Program-made: the position numbers and the translations under genes | Part shown: positions 25,892 to 33,905 of the stretch, one piece after another | Position numbering within the stretch: the first letter of the stretch is position 1 | Layout: every line of letters starts with the position of its first letter | Assembly (NCBI RefSeq): GCF_039535785.1 | Contig: NZ_BAAAXV010000009.1 | Location: 1,550,001 to 1,614,000, forward strand | DNA length: 64,000 nt | DNA from: Nonomuraea helvata | Lineage (GTDB): Bacteria; Actinomycetota; Actinomycetes; Streptosporangiales; Streptosporangiaceae | Direction of reading: 5' to 3' | Notes under the pieces: model-generated | Told to the model about the DNA's origin: nothing | Database searches by the model: none | The model's input: the letters and a program-made list of their open reading frames with translations, nothing else

Positions 25892-27697
25892 GTGGTTGCG
25901 CAGGCTCAGGCCGCACCCCCCGCGAGGCGGCAGTACACCCACCGCGAAATCCTCGAGGTCATGTCCGGGCTCATGCTCGCGATGCTCACGTCGATGATCT
26001 CGACTTCGGTGGTGGGCACGGCGCTGCCGACGATCGTGGGGGAACTCGGCGGTCAGGATCAGTACTCATGGGTCGCCTCGGCGACCATGCTGACGATGAC
26101 GGTCTCCACGCCGTTGTGGGGCAAGCTGTCCGACCTGTTCGGGCGCAAGCTCCTCTTCCAGACGGCCCTGGGGCTGTTCGTGGCGGCCTCGCTGGTGGCC
26201 GGTCTCTCCCAGGACATCGGTCAGCTCATCGCGGCGCGGGCCGTGCAGGGTCTTGGCGTGGGTGGTTTGTCGGCACTCGCGCAGGTGATCCTGGGGGACA
26301 TCGTCTCGCCCCGCGAGCGCGGCCGTTACTCGGGCTACATGGGTGCGGTCTTCGGGATCTCCACGGTCGCGGGTCCGCTGCTCGGCGGGTTCCTGGTGGA
26401 CACCGACTGGCTGGGCTGGCGCTCGTGCTTCTACGTCGTGGTGCCCTTCGCGGTGGTGGCCTTCATCGTGATCCAGAAGGTGCTGAAGCTGCCGAAGGTC
26501 AAGCGGAGCACCTCCATCGACATCTGGGGCGCGACCACGATCACGGCCAGCGCGAGCTCGCTCATGCTGCTGCTGACGCTGGGCGGCGTGGAGTTCGAGT
26601 GGAACTCGTTCTGGACGTACTTCCTGGCGGCGCTCTGCCTGCTCATGCTGGCCCTGGCGGTGGTGTCGGAGCGGACGGCGCGTAACCCGATCCTGCCGCC
26701 GCGCCTGTTCCGCAACCGCACGTTCGTGCTCACCAGCCTCGCCTCGCTGTTCGTCGGCATGGCGATGTTCGGCGCGATGATCTACCTGCCGCAGTACCTG
26801 CAGATCGTCAAGGGGCTCAGCCCGACCAAGTCCGGCCTGATGACGCTGCCCATGGTGGTGGCGCTGTTCCTGGCGGGCGTGATCTCCGGGAAGATCGTCA
26901 CACAGACGGGCAAGTGGAAGATCTTCCCGGTCGCGGGCCTGCTGATCGTGGCCGTCGGGCTGTTCCTGCTCTCCAAGCTCCACGTCGACTCCAGCGAGTG
27001 GCTCATCGGCTTCGACGTGGCGGTGCTGGGCATCGGGCTCGGCCTGTCCATGCAGATGCTCATCCTGGCCGCCCAGAACGGCTCGGAGCTGCGTGACATG
27101 GCCTCGACCACGTCCGGCGTGTCGTTCTTCCGCTCGCTGGGTGGCGCCGTCGGTGTGGCGGCGTTCGGCGCGATCCTGACGAACCGCCTCAAGGACGAGA
27201 TGGCCGACATGCTCAGGGCCGCGCACATCGCGCTGCCCGGCGGCGGGAACGTCAAGCTCGGCAGCCCTGGAGCCATCCAGCACCTGCCCGAGCCGATCAA
27301 GAACATCGTGCTGGAGGCGTTCACCCGGGGCCTGGAGACGGTGTTCCTGGTGGGCGTGCCCATCGCCCTGATCGGGTTCGTGGCCACGGTCTTCCTCAAG
27401 GAACTGCCGCTGCGCGGCTCCTCGACGCCGCCCCCGGCGCCGAAGCCGCTCAGCAAGGACGACCTCGTCCTCGCCGGACTGCTGCTCGAGCTCATCGCCC
27501 AGCGCGTCGAGCGCACCAACGGCGAACGCTCCGCGCTGCTCAGCGCGGTCGCCAAGATGGCGCCGCCGGACGGCCGAACCGAACGTGAGCGGGCCAGGTC
27601 GGTCGCGAACAGCGTGCTGCGACCCACCTCGCGCGCCCTGATCGCCCAGGCCGCGCCCCCGCAGAAAGACCTCGTAACAGGAGGAATCTCACAATGA
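25892..27697 (+). CDS. MFS transporter, DHA2/EmrB-QacA drug exporter
   Basis: A 601-residue exporter with about 14 spans. Helix 1 (VMSGLMLAMLTSMISTSVVG) is followed by TALPTIVGELGG, motif A GKLSDLFGRKLLF, and motif C GAVFGISTVAGPLLGGFLVD, all typical of proton-coupled DHA2 multidrug pumps. A cytoplasmic C-terminal tail of about 100 residues is longer than usual. GTG 25892 starts it behind AAGGG. Its stop overlaps the first small membrane-protein gene (ATGA), so the downstream genes are coupled. Confidence 0.92.
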   Translation: MVAQAQAAPPARRQYTHREILEVMSGLMLAMLTSMISTSVVGTALPTIVGELGGQDQYSWVASATMLTMTVSTPLWGKLSDLFGRKLLFQTALGLFVAASLVAGLSQDIGQLIAARAVQGLGVGGLSALAQVILGDIVSPRERGRYSGYMGAVFGISTVAGPLLGGFLVDTDWLGWRSCFYVVVPFAVVAFIVIQKVLKLPKVKRSTSIDIWGATTITASASSLMLLLTLGGVEFEWNSFWTYFLAALCLLMLALAVVSERTARNPILPPRLFRNRTFVLTSLASLFVGMAMFGAMIYLPQYLQIVKGLSPTKSGLMTLPMVVALFLAGVISGKIVTQTGKWKIFPVAGLLIVAVGLFLLSKLHVDSSEWLIGFDVAVLGIGLGLSMQMLILAAQNGSELRDMASTTSGVSFFRSLGGAVGVAAFGAILTNRLKDEMADMLRAAHIALPGGGNVKLGSPGAIQHLPEPIKNIVLEAFTRGLETVFLVGVPIALIGFVATVFLKELPLRGSSTPPPAPKPLSKDDLVLAGLLLELIAQRVERTNGERSALLSAVAKMAPPDGRTERERARSVANSVLRPTSRALIAQAAPPQKDLVTGGISQ

Positions 27698-28107
27698 TTC
27701 GCAAGTTTGTGGGCACCGTCGCGGCTGCCCTGGCCGTGCTGGCCGGGCTGTGGCTGATGATCGCCCCCTTCGTGCTCGGCACCCAGCCGGAGGACGCCGA
27801 CTGGACGAACGCCACCCAGTCCGAGTTCTTCAGCGGCCTGGGCGTGGCCGTCGTGGGGCTGATCGGCGCGATCTGCTTCGTGGCGGCGATCTACGAGGAG
27901 CTCGTGGCGCGGGGCCTGGTGGTCGTACGTCAGCGCCGGCCCGAGCCGGAGCCCGAGCCCGTGCCGGCGGCGCCCCAGGCGTCGTCCGCCGAGCTGGCGA
28001 CCCTGCTGGCGCCGCTCGTCGAGGCGCTGCGCGAGGACCTCAACAACTCGGGTGAGCACCGCCGCAACGGCAAGGCTCCCCTGGTCGGAGTGGAGGAGAA
28101 CCGATGA
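27694..28107 (+). CDS. Small two-span membrane protein (tandem paralogue 1)
   Basis: 137 residues. Two predicted membrane helices (AAALAVLAGLWLMIAPFVLG and GLGVAVVGLIGAICFVAAIY) flank a short loop with QPEDADWTNAT; a proline/glutamate-rich tail of about 60 residues follows. The LAGLWLMIAPFVLG core resembles SPW-repeat proteins. It is similar to the next gene, which implies a tandem duplication. ATG 27694 overlaps the exporter stop and its end overlaps the next start. Possibly an accessory subunit of the exporter. Confidence 0.75.
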   Translation: MIRKFVGTVAAALAVLAGLWLMIAPFVLGTQPEDADWTNATQSEFFSGLGVAVVGLIGAICFVAAIYEELVARGLVVVRQRRPEPEPEPVPAAPQASSAELATLLAPLVEALREDLNNSGEHRRNGKAPLVGVEENR

Positions 28108-28406
28108 AGGCAAAGCTGGGCGTCTCCGCCCTCGTCCTGCTGTTCCTGGCCGGCCTGTGGCTGGTCGCCGCGCCGTTCGCGGTCGGTTATCAGGACAGGG
28201 GCGCCCCCTACGTGGACGCGACGATCAACGACCTGTGGCTCGGCGGCGCGCTCGCCGGGATCTCGTTCGTGACCCTGGTGATCTACGCGGCCGACGCCCT
28301 GCGCGAGCTGGCCCGCCGCGACGTGCTTGTTGCCGAGCAGCGCTCGGAAAGCCGTGATGGACGTCCCCGCTTCGCTGCGGGTCCAGCACGGCACTCCGAC
28401 GCCTGA
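28104..28406 (+). CDS. Small two-span membrane protein (tandem paralogue 2)
   Basis: 100 residues with the same layout as its upstream neighbour: ALVLLFLAGLWLVAAPFAVG, a loop GAPYVDATINDLWLGG, then a second helix ISFVTLVIYAADALREL. The matching LAGLWL..APF core and loop/helix spacing show common origin. ATG 28104 overlaps the previous stop. Its last 50 bases overlap the universal-stress-protein frame; the C-terminus there has poor codon bias and may not be conserved. Confidence 0.7.
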   Translation: MKAKLGVSALVLLFLAGLWLVAAPFAVGYQDRGAPYVDATINDLWLGGALAGISFVTLVIYAADALRELARRDVLVAEQRSESRDGRPRFAAGPARHSDA

Positions 28407-28896
28407 CGCGGGACATGCCGTGTTCGGCGGTGACACCGACCCCGCGCGGGAGCCTCTGACCGGCAGGCTCCCCGCAGGGGAGTTCGAGATCGGCAAGGAC
28501 GGCGCCGGCCTGCTCGTGGTGGGCTTCGACGGATCGGGCCCGAGCCGCAACGCGCTCGCGTACGCGGCCGGGCTCGCCCGGAGGGACCACGCCGCCCTGC
28601 TCGTCGCCTTCGTGGAATCGCTCAACAGCGCCGCCCTGTGGTTCTTCGCCGGGTCGCCGATCATCCCCGACCCGGCGGGCGACCTGAGCGAGGACCTGCG
28701 GGACGAGCTGAAGGGCTCGGGCGTGCCGTGGCAGTTCGTCAGCCTGCGCGGTGACGCGGCGCGCGAGCTGGAGACGCTGGCCGGCGCGTACATGGCCGAC
28801 GCCATCGTGGTGGGGCGCTCGCGCTCCAGGTGGAACGGCTCGGTGGCGGTCGGGCTGGCGAAAAGGGCTCGCCATACCGTGCTGATAGTACCTTGA
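28357..28896 (+). CDS. Universal stress protein (UspA family)
   Basis: 179 residues with a single Usp domain from about residue 45: LLVVGFDGSGPSRNALAYAA (ATP-binding strand and loop), a helix, and the closing GRSRSRWNGSVAVGLAKRAR, HTVLIVP, which matches the G-x(9)-G-[ST] nucleotide motif only loosely. The first about 45 residues are an unusual extension. ATG 28357 behind GGAAAG overlaps the upstream gene by 50 bases; GTG 28420 would start cleanly after it. The product may respond to stress affecting the exporter locus. Confidence 0.78.
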   Translation: MDVPASLRVQHGTPTPDAGHAVFGGDTDPAREPLTGRLPAGEFEIGKDGAGLLVVGFDGSGPSRNALAYAAGLARRDHAALLVAFVESLNSAALWFFAGSPIIPDPAGDLSEDLRDELKGSGVPWQFVSLRGDAARELETLAGAYMADAIVVGRSRSRWNGSVAVGLAKRARHTVLIVP

Positions 28897-28925
28897 GCTG
28901 CTTGAACGTCGCATATTGTGGCGAG

Positions 28926-29657
28926 ATGAAACGTGCTGCCGCCATGGCGTTCGTGGTGCTCGCCTCCGTTTCGTGCGGGACGCGGGCGCCTGCCGTCACC
29001 GGCTCCTCATCGACGGTGCCCGCGCCCGCGCCCGCGCAACAGCCTGCCGAGTCGGCCACGCCCACACCCACGCCCAGCTCGACGGCCCCGCCGGCGTTCA
29101 GGGCCAAGGTCACGCAGGTCTCCCGCGACCGCCTGCCGTACTCGTGGCGTCCCGGCTGCCCGGTCAGCTACCGCGACCTGCGGCTGATCACGATGACGTA
29201 CTGGGGCTTCGACGACAAGCCGCACACCGGCGAGCTGGTGGTGCGGAAGACGGTCACCGACGACATCGTGACGGTCTTCAGGAAGCTGTACGGCTGGCGC
29301 TGGCCGATCCAGCAGATGAAGCTGGTGGACGCGTTCAAGGCCGACGACTTCGCCTCCATCGAGGCCAACAACACATCGGCGTTCAACTGCCGCCAGGCGA
29401 CCGGGTCAAGTCACTGGTCGAAGCACGCGTACGGGGAAGCGATAGACGTCAACCCGCTCATTAACCCATACATCACTGCAAGTGGCGAAACAGCGCACAA
29501 AGCGTCCAAGAAGTTCACAAAGCGCCCCATGAAGGGGAAGGGCGTAATAAATCCTGGCGACAAGGTGGTAAAGGCCTTCTCTCAGGTCGGCTGGGAGTGG
29601 GGCGGCTATTGGTCGGGCGCCAAGGATCTGCAGCATTTCAGCAAGGGTGGAGGCTGA
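28926..29657 (+). CDS. VanY/M15-type D-alanyl-D-alanine carboxypeptidase-like exported protein
   Basis: 243 residues: short signal with a possible lipobox at residue about 17 (VVLASVSCG, a weak match), a proline/threonine-rich linker, then an M15-like peptidase core. The metal and catalytic signature is visible as SSHWSKHAYGEAIDVNP and later GYWSGAKDLQHF, which together supply two His and an Asp. The family trims or cross-modifies peptidoglycan peptides outside the cell. ATG 28926 has no clear ribosome site. The second half carries a lower-GC patch (29455-29610) unlike its surroundings. Confidence 0.8.
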   Translation: MKRAAAMAFVVLASVSCGTRAPAVTGSSSTVPAPAPAQQPAESATPTPTPSSTAPPAFRAKVTQVSRDRLPYSWRPGCPVSYRDLRLITMTYWGFDDKPHTGELVVRKTVTDDIVTVFRKLYGWRWPIQQMKLVDAFKADDFASIEANNTSAFNCRQATGSSHWSKHAYGEAIDVNPLINPYITASGETAHKASKKFTKRPMKGKGVINPGDKVVKAFSQVGWEWGGYWSGAKDLQHFSKGGG

Positions 29658-29669
29658 GAGAATCACTCC

Positions 29670-30515
29670 ATGGCGGCTAAGGACGGCGACGGCTGGACCG
29701 AGTGCTCCCAGGGCCACCGGCACTGGGGCCTGCACGGCGCCTCCGGGCTCCTCGTCGTCCACCATGACGACCGCGGCGTGCCGTACGTGCTCATGCAGAA
29801 GCGCTCCTGGTGGAGCCATCACGGCGGCACGTGGGGGCTTCCGGGAGGGGCGCGCGACAGCCACGAGGACGCTGTCACCACGGCGCTGCGCGAGGCCCGT
29901 GAAGAGGCCGCGCTCGCCGGCGACGGGCTGCGCGTGCAGGGCGTCTATCTAGACGATCACGGCGGGTGGGCGTTCGAGACGGTGATCGCCGAGTCGGCCG
30001 AACTGCTGGCCGCGGTGCCCGCCAACAGTGAGAGCAGCGAGCTGCGCTGGCTGCCGCTGCCGGAGATCTCCGACCGGCGGCTGCATCCCGGCTTCGCCGC
30101 CACCTGGGACGAGATCCAAGGGGAGATCAGGCCGGAGACCATCGTGCTCGACGTGGCCAACATCGTGGGCGCGCGGGCCGAGCACGGCTGGTGGCGGGAC
30201 CGGCTCGGGGCGGCGACGCGGCTGCTCGAGGACGTGTCGAGGCTGCGCCTGACGCATCCCGTGCTGGCGCAGTGGTACCCGCGCGTCGTCGCCGTCGTGG
30301 AGGGCGCGGCCAGGAGCGCGCCGGCCGTGCCGGGGATCCAGGTGGTCGGGGCCACGGGGAGCGGGGACGACGCGATCGTGGACGTGGTGCGGCAGGCCAA
30401 ACCGTGGGAACGCGTGCTCGTCGTCACCGCGGATCGCGGGCTGCGGGATCGCGTGCACGAGCTGGGCGCCGAGATCGTCGGCCCGAAGTGGCTGCTGTCA
30501 CAGCTCGGCGGGTGA
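29670..30515 (+). CDS. Nudix hydrolase fused to a YacP/NYN-like nuclease domain
   Basis: 281 residues in two parts. N-terminal Nudix domain (about 20-150) with an intact Nudix box: G at GGARDSHEDAV, then ALREAREEAAL, matching G-x5-E-x7-REUxEE. C-terminal about 110 residues start ETIVLDVANIVGARAEHGWW and end VLVVTADRGLRDRVHELGAE, which look like a PIN/NYN-type RNase fold with its Asp residues (VLDVAN, TADRGLRD). Nudix enzymes split nucleoside diphosphate-linked compounds; NYN domains cut or bind RNA. Fusion suggests an RNA or cap turnover role (inference). ATG 29670 lies 12 bases after the previous stop. Confidence 0.8.
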   Translation: MAAKDGDGWTECSQGHRHWGLHGASGLLVVHHDDRGVPYVLMQKRSWWSHHGGTWGLPGGARDSHEDAVTTALREAREEAALAGDGLRVQGVYLDDHGGWAFETVIAESAELLAAVPANSESSELRWLPLPEISDRRLHPGFAATWDEIQGEIRPETIVLDVANIVGARAEHGWWRDRLGAATRLLEDVSRLRLTHPVLAQWYPRVVAVVEGAARSAPAVPGIQVVGATGSGDDAIVDVVRQAKPWERVLVVTADRGLRDRVHELGAEIVGPKWLLSQLGG

Positions 30516-30529
30516 CCCCCGCAGGCCCT

Positions 30530-30880
30530 TCACCGCTCCGCGCGGAGCACGTCGTCGAAGGCGGCCTTGAGGCCCGTCACGTCGAGCACCCGCTGCAGCA
30601 CCCCGTGCACGCCGACCAGGCATAAGGAGCCGGCGCGCGCGGCGACCCGGCGCTGGTGCTCCACCAGCGCCCACAGGCCGCTCGAATCGCAGAACTCCAG
30701 CTCCCCGGCGTCGATGACGACCCTCACCCGCCCCTCGGCGAGCAGCTTGACCAGGCAGTCCTTGAGCTGCGGCGCGGTGAGCTTGTCCAGGTCACCGTCG
30801 AGGCGGACGAGCGTCGCCGCGTCGCCGCGCTCCACCTCAACGTTGAGATCCGCCACCTCCTGAACGTACACCGCTGTCAC
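30530..30880 (-). CDS. STAS domain anti-sigma factor antagonist
   Basis: 116 residues from GTG 30880. It has the SpoIIAA/RsbV-type fold: ATLVRLDGDLDKLTAPQLKD, the conserved FCDSSGLWALVEHQRR with the phosphorylatable serine, and the final KAAFDDVLRAER. Such proteins bind and release anti-sigma kinases depending on phosphorylation. Divergent from the tRNA gene. A second STAS gene occurs at 46296-46643, and a frameshifted anti-sigma kinase at 50254. Confidence 0.85.
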   Translation of the reverse strand: MTAVYVQEVADLNVEVERGDAATLVRLDGDLDKLTAPQLKDCLVKLLAEGRVRVVIDAGELEFCDSSGLWALVEHQRRVAARAGSLCLVGVHGVLQRVLDVTGLKAAFDDVLRAER

Positions 30881-30906
30881 CGCAGCCGCTATCGTGGTTT
30901 CCGCAC

Positions 30907-30993
30907 AGGAGGGTTCGCATAGTGGACGAGTGCAGCCGCCTTGAAAGCGGCCAGGTCAGCGATGGCCTCGTGGGTTCGAATCCCACACCCTCC
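30907..30993 (+). tRNA. tRNA-Ser(UGA)
   Basis: A full cloverleaf folds by hand: acceptor GGAGGGT/ACCCTCC, D arm GCAT/GTGC, anticodon stem GCCGC/GCGGC with loop CTTGAAA (anticodon TGA), a long variable arm, and T arm GTGGG-TTCGAAT-CCCAC. The long variable arm and anticodon identify serine. The CCA end is not encoded. The EspI-like gene ends two bases downstream on the other strand. Confidence 0.93.
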
Positions 30994-30995
30994 GC

Positions 30996-32834
30996 TCACT
31001 TGGGTGCGAAGCCGTCGCCCACATAGGCGGCGAGCTGCAGGAAGGCCTCCCTGGTCGGCTCCTCTAGCCGGTCGAGGTCGATCTCCGCGCCCTCCTCCAG
31101 ATGCGGGTCGTACGGCACCCGGATCACCGCGCGGCACCTGGCGGCGAAGTGGGCCTCCAGCTTTTTGACGTCGACCGCCGACTTCGAGCGCGGCCGGACG
31201 CTGCACAGCACCACGGTCGCGTTCTTCACCAGGTCGGCGTAGTGGTGCGCCTCCAGCCAGTCGAGCGTCGCCGAGGCGGCCCTGGCGCCGTCCACGGACG
31301 GGGAGCTGACCAGCACGATCTGGTCGGCCAGCCCGAGCACACCGCCCATCGCCGAGTGGAGCAGGCCGGTGCCGCAGTCGGTGATGCAGATCGAGTAGAA
31401 GTTCTCCAGCACCTGGGAGACGGCCTGGTAGTCGGCGCCGCTGAACGCCTCGGAGACCGACGGGTCGCGGTCGGAGGCGAGCACCTCGAGGCGTGAGGGC
31501 GCCTGCGAGGTGAACGCCCTGATGTCGACGTAGCGCTTGACCTGGTCGCGCTCGTTGAGCAGGTCGCGCACGGTGGCCGAGGTCTCCAGGACCAGCTTGT
31601 CGGACAGGGTGCCCCTGTCGGGGTTGGCGTCCACGGCGATGACGCGGTCGCCGCGGATCGAGGCCAGGGTGGCGCCGAGCCCGACCGTGGTCGTGGTCTT
31701 GCCCACGCCGCCCTTCAGGCTCAGCACGGCCACACGGTGGTGGCCGGCGGTGACCGGCGTGCGGGCCCTGGTCAGCAGCTCGCGGCGGCGGCGTACCTCC
31801 GGGGGCTCGCCGGGCTTGATCCAGCCTCCCGACGCCTTGTAGACGAGGCGGCGCCAGCCCTTGGAGGGGGCATTACGCCGTCCGCGTATCAGGGACTCCG
31901 GGTCCAGGCTGTCCGCGGTGGGACGCCCGGTGACCGGGGGCCGCGGCGAGGCGGTGAACACCGGGATCGGGGCCGGGCGGCGGTGCCGCTGGGGAGGCGG
32001 CGGGATCTCGCGCTCGGCGGGTCGCCACTCGTGCTGCTGAGGACGTTCGGGCTCGTGGGCCGGCTCCTCCCGTTCCTCCCGTTGGAGGGGCTCCGTCCAC
32101 GACGGCTTGGTCGGCTCCGCCCACGAGTGCCGTTCCTCGGGCTCGGCGTGCTGGGGACGCTCGTCCTGCGCGGAGCTGTCCCGCCACTGAGGAGGCTGGA
32201 TCGTCGGGAGGGTGTCGGACGGCTCCGTCCACTGCGGGCGCTCGTTCTTCGGCGAGGTGTCGGCCCAGGCGGCCTCTTCCTCATCGTCGTCCTCCTCGGC
32301 GGGCTCCTCCTCGGCTTCGGCGGCGGACGCCTCCGGCTCCTCGGGGGCGGGCTCGGGGGCGCGCGCCCACTCGGGCACCGTCGACCAGGACGTGTCCTCC
32401 TCCTCGCCGGCGACCTGCTTGGGGACCTCGGGCGGGGTGAACGACAGCGTGTACGTGTCGGTGTCGTCAGGGCGCGGCAACGGCTTCAGCGGAGCGTGGA
32501 ACGGGTCGTCCTCCACGCTCGGCGCCGCCGGCTCCTTCGTCGCCGCGCGGGCCGTGCCGAGCCACTCGGCCGCCTCGGTCTCTCCCTCGGGGAGGTCCTC
32601 GGCCGCCTCGGCGCCGTACACGGAGTCGACGGCCGCGCGGAACAGCGGTGGCGTCGGCGTGTCCTGCTGTGCCGGGACCAGCCGCCACGGGTCCTGGGGG
32701 TACGGCGAGGCGATCGGCTCGTCAGGAACAGCCGTCGAGGCGCTGACAGAAACGGGAGACTCCTCCGTCTCCTTGATCGCGTCGAGCCAGGCCAGCTGTT
32801 CCTCTAGCGATTCCTCTCGATCGTGTCTTGCCAC
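30996..32834 (-). CDS. EspI-like MinD/ParA-family ATPase with long disordered N-terminus
   Basis: 612 residues from GTG 32834 behind GAGGGGGAACACG. Residues 1-340 are acidic, proline- and glutamate-rich and disordered. From about 360 a MinD/ParA ATPase follows: deviant Walker A LSLKGGVGKTTTT, IAVDANPDRGTLSD, and the later DCGTGLL and VSSPSVDGARAASATLDWLE. This layout matches mycobacterial EspI and similar ATPases near type VII secretion, where they influence secretion or polar positioning. No ESX genes lie in this window. Its 3' end lies against the tRNA-Ser gene. Confidence 0.85.
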   Translation of the reverse strand: MARHDREESLEEQLAWLDAIKETEESPVSVSASTAVPDEPIASPYPQDPWRLVPAQQDTPTPPLFRAAVDSVYGAEAAEDLPEGETEAAEWLGTARAATKEPAAPSVEDDPFHAPLKPLPRPDDTDTYTLSFTPPEVPKQVAGEEEDTSWSTVPEWARAPEPAPEEPEASAAEAEEEPAEEDDDEEEAAWADTSPKNERPQWTEPSDTLPTIQPPQWRDSSAQDERPQHAEPEERHSWAEPTKPSWTEPLQREEREEPAHEPERPQQHEWRPAEREIPPPPQRHRRPAPIPVFTASPRPPVTGRPTADSLDPESLIRGRRNAPSKGWRRLVYKASGGWIKPGEPPEVRRRRELLTRARTPVTAGHHRVAVLSLKGGVGKTTTTVGLGATLASIRGDRVIAVDANPDRGTLSDKLVLETSATVRDLLNERDQVKRYVDIRAFTSQAPSRLEVLASDRDPSVSEAFSGADYQAVSQVLENFYSICITDCGTGLLHSAMGGVLGLADQIVLVSSPSVDGARAASATLDWLEAHHYADLVKNATVVLCSVRPRSKSAVDVKKLEAHFAARCRAVIRVPYDPHLEEGAEIDLDRLEEPTREAFLQLAAYVGDGFAPK

Positions 32835-32948
32835 CGTGTTCCCCCTCGGGTGGGTCTAAAGGGGCAGCAAATACCTTGCAGGTTAACGCCATAGGCCACC
32901 GCGGAGCTCGGCAACCCACAACTTCTTTGCCCGGCTACCGTAGTTCGC

Positions 32949-33905
32949 ATGCGAGCCATTGAGATCGCCGAGCCGGGCGGACCCGAGGTGCTGGAGTGGC
33001 GCGAGGTGCCGGAGCCGCGTGTCGAGCCCGGCGACGTGCTCATCGACGTGGCCGCCTCGGCGGTCAACCGGGCCGATGTCATACAGAGGCAAGGATTTTA
33101 CGATCCGCCCCCCGGCGCGCCGCCCTACCCCGGGCTGGAGGTCTCCGGCGTGGTGGCCGAGGTCGGCTCGGACGTCGAGCACTTCAAGCCGGGTGACGAG
33201 GTGTGCGCCCTGCTCGGAGGCGGCGGTTACGCTGAGCGCGTAGCCGTGCCCTGGCAGCAGGTCATGCCGGTGCCTGACGGGGTGCCGCTGGTGGAGGCCG
33301 CCGGGCTGCCGGAGGTGGCGTGCACGGTGTGGTCCAACGTCTTCATGGTCGGGCGGCTGCGCAGGGGCGAGACGCTCCTCGTGCACGGCGGCGCCAGCGG
33401 GATCGGCACGTTCGCGGTGCAGCTGGCCAAGGCGCTCGGCTCGTACGTCGTCGCGACCGTCGGCAGCGCGGCCAAGGGAGAGCGGGTCAGGGAGCTCGGC
33501 GCGGACGAGGTCGTCAACTACCGCGAGGAGGACTTCGCCGACAAGGTGCAGGCCGACGTGATCCTCGACATCATGGGGGCGAAATACCTGGCGGGAAACG
33601 TCCGCGCGCTGCGCACCGGCGGCCGGCTGGTGATCATCGGGCTGCAGGGCGGCCGCAAGGCCGAGCTCGACCTGGGGACGCTGCTCGCCAAGCGCGCCGC
33701 CGTCCACGGCACGACGCTCCGCTCGCGTTCCGCAGACGAGAAGGGCGCCATCGTCCGTAGTGTCGTGGAGAATGTCTGGCCCCTGGTCGGCGCGGGAGCG
33801 GTGCGCCCTGTGGTGCACGCGGAAGTGCCGATGCGGGATGCCGCTCAAGCGCACCGAATGTTGGATTCGGGGGAGCACGTCGGCAAGATCCTGCTAGTAC
33901 GGTGA
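32949..33905 (+). CDS. NAD(P)H-quinone oxidoreductase, PIG3 family
   Basis: 318 residues, zinc-free medium-chain dehydrogenase/reductase. N-terminal GroES-like part (MRAIEIAEPGGPEVLEWREV to VNRADVIQRQGFYDPPPGAP), then a Rossmann fold with GASGIGTFAVQLAKALG and the segment GLQGGRKAELDLGTLLAKRA. The RQG-FYDPP sequence is typical of PIG3/TP53I3-like quinone oxidoreductases, which reduce quinones with NADPH. Its stop overlaps the start of the Bpa gene (GTGA), and this gene pair is a known actinobacterial neighbourhood as far as I recall. Confidence 0.9.
   Translation: MRAIEIAEPGGPEVLEWREVPEPRVEPGDVLIDVAASAVNRADVIQRQGFYDPPPGAPPYPGLEVSGVVAEVGSDVEHFKPGDEVCALLGGGGYAERVAVPWQQVMPVPDGVPLVEAAGLPEVACTVWSNVFMVGRLRRGETLLVHGGASGIGTFAVQLAKALGSYVVATVGSAAKGERVRELGADEVVNYREEDFADKVQADVILDIMGAKYLAGNVRALRTGGRLVIIGLQGGRKAELDLGTLLAKRAAVHGTTLRSRSADEKGAIVRSVVENVWPLVGAGAVRPVVHAEVPMRDAAQAHRMLDSGEHVGKILLVR

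Noticed and set aside
30907-30993. tRNA-Ser as integration site for a mobile element
   Set aside because: No integrase, direct repeat of the tRNA end or foreign gene block was seen nearby.
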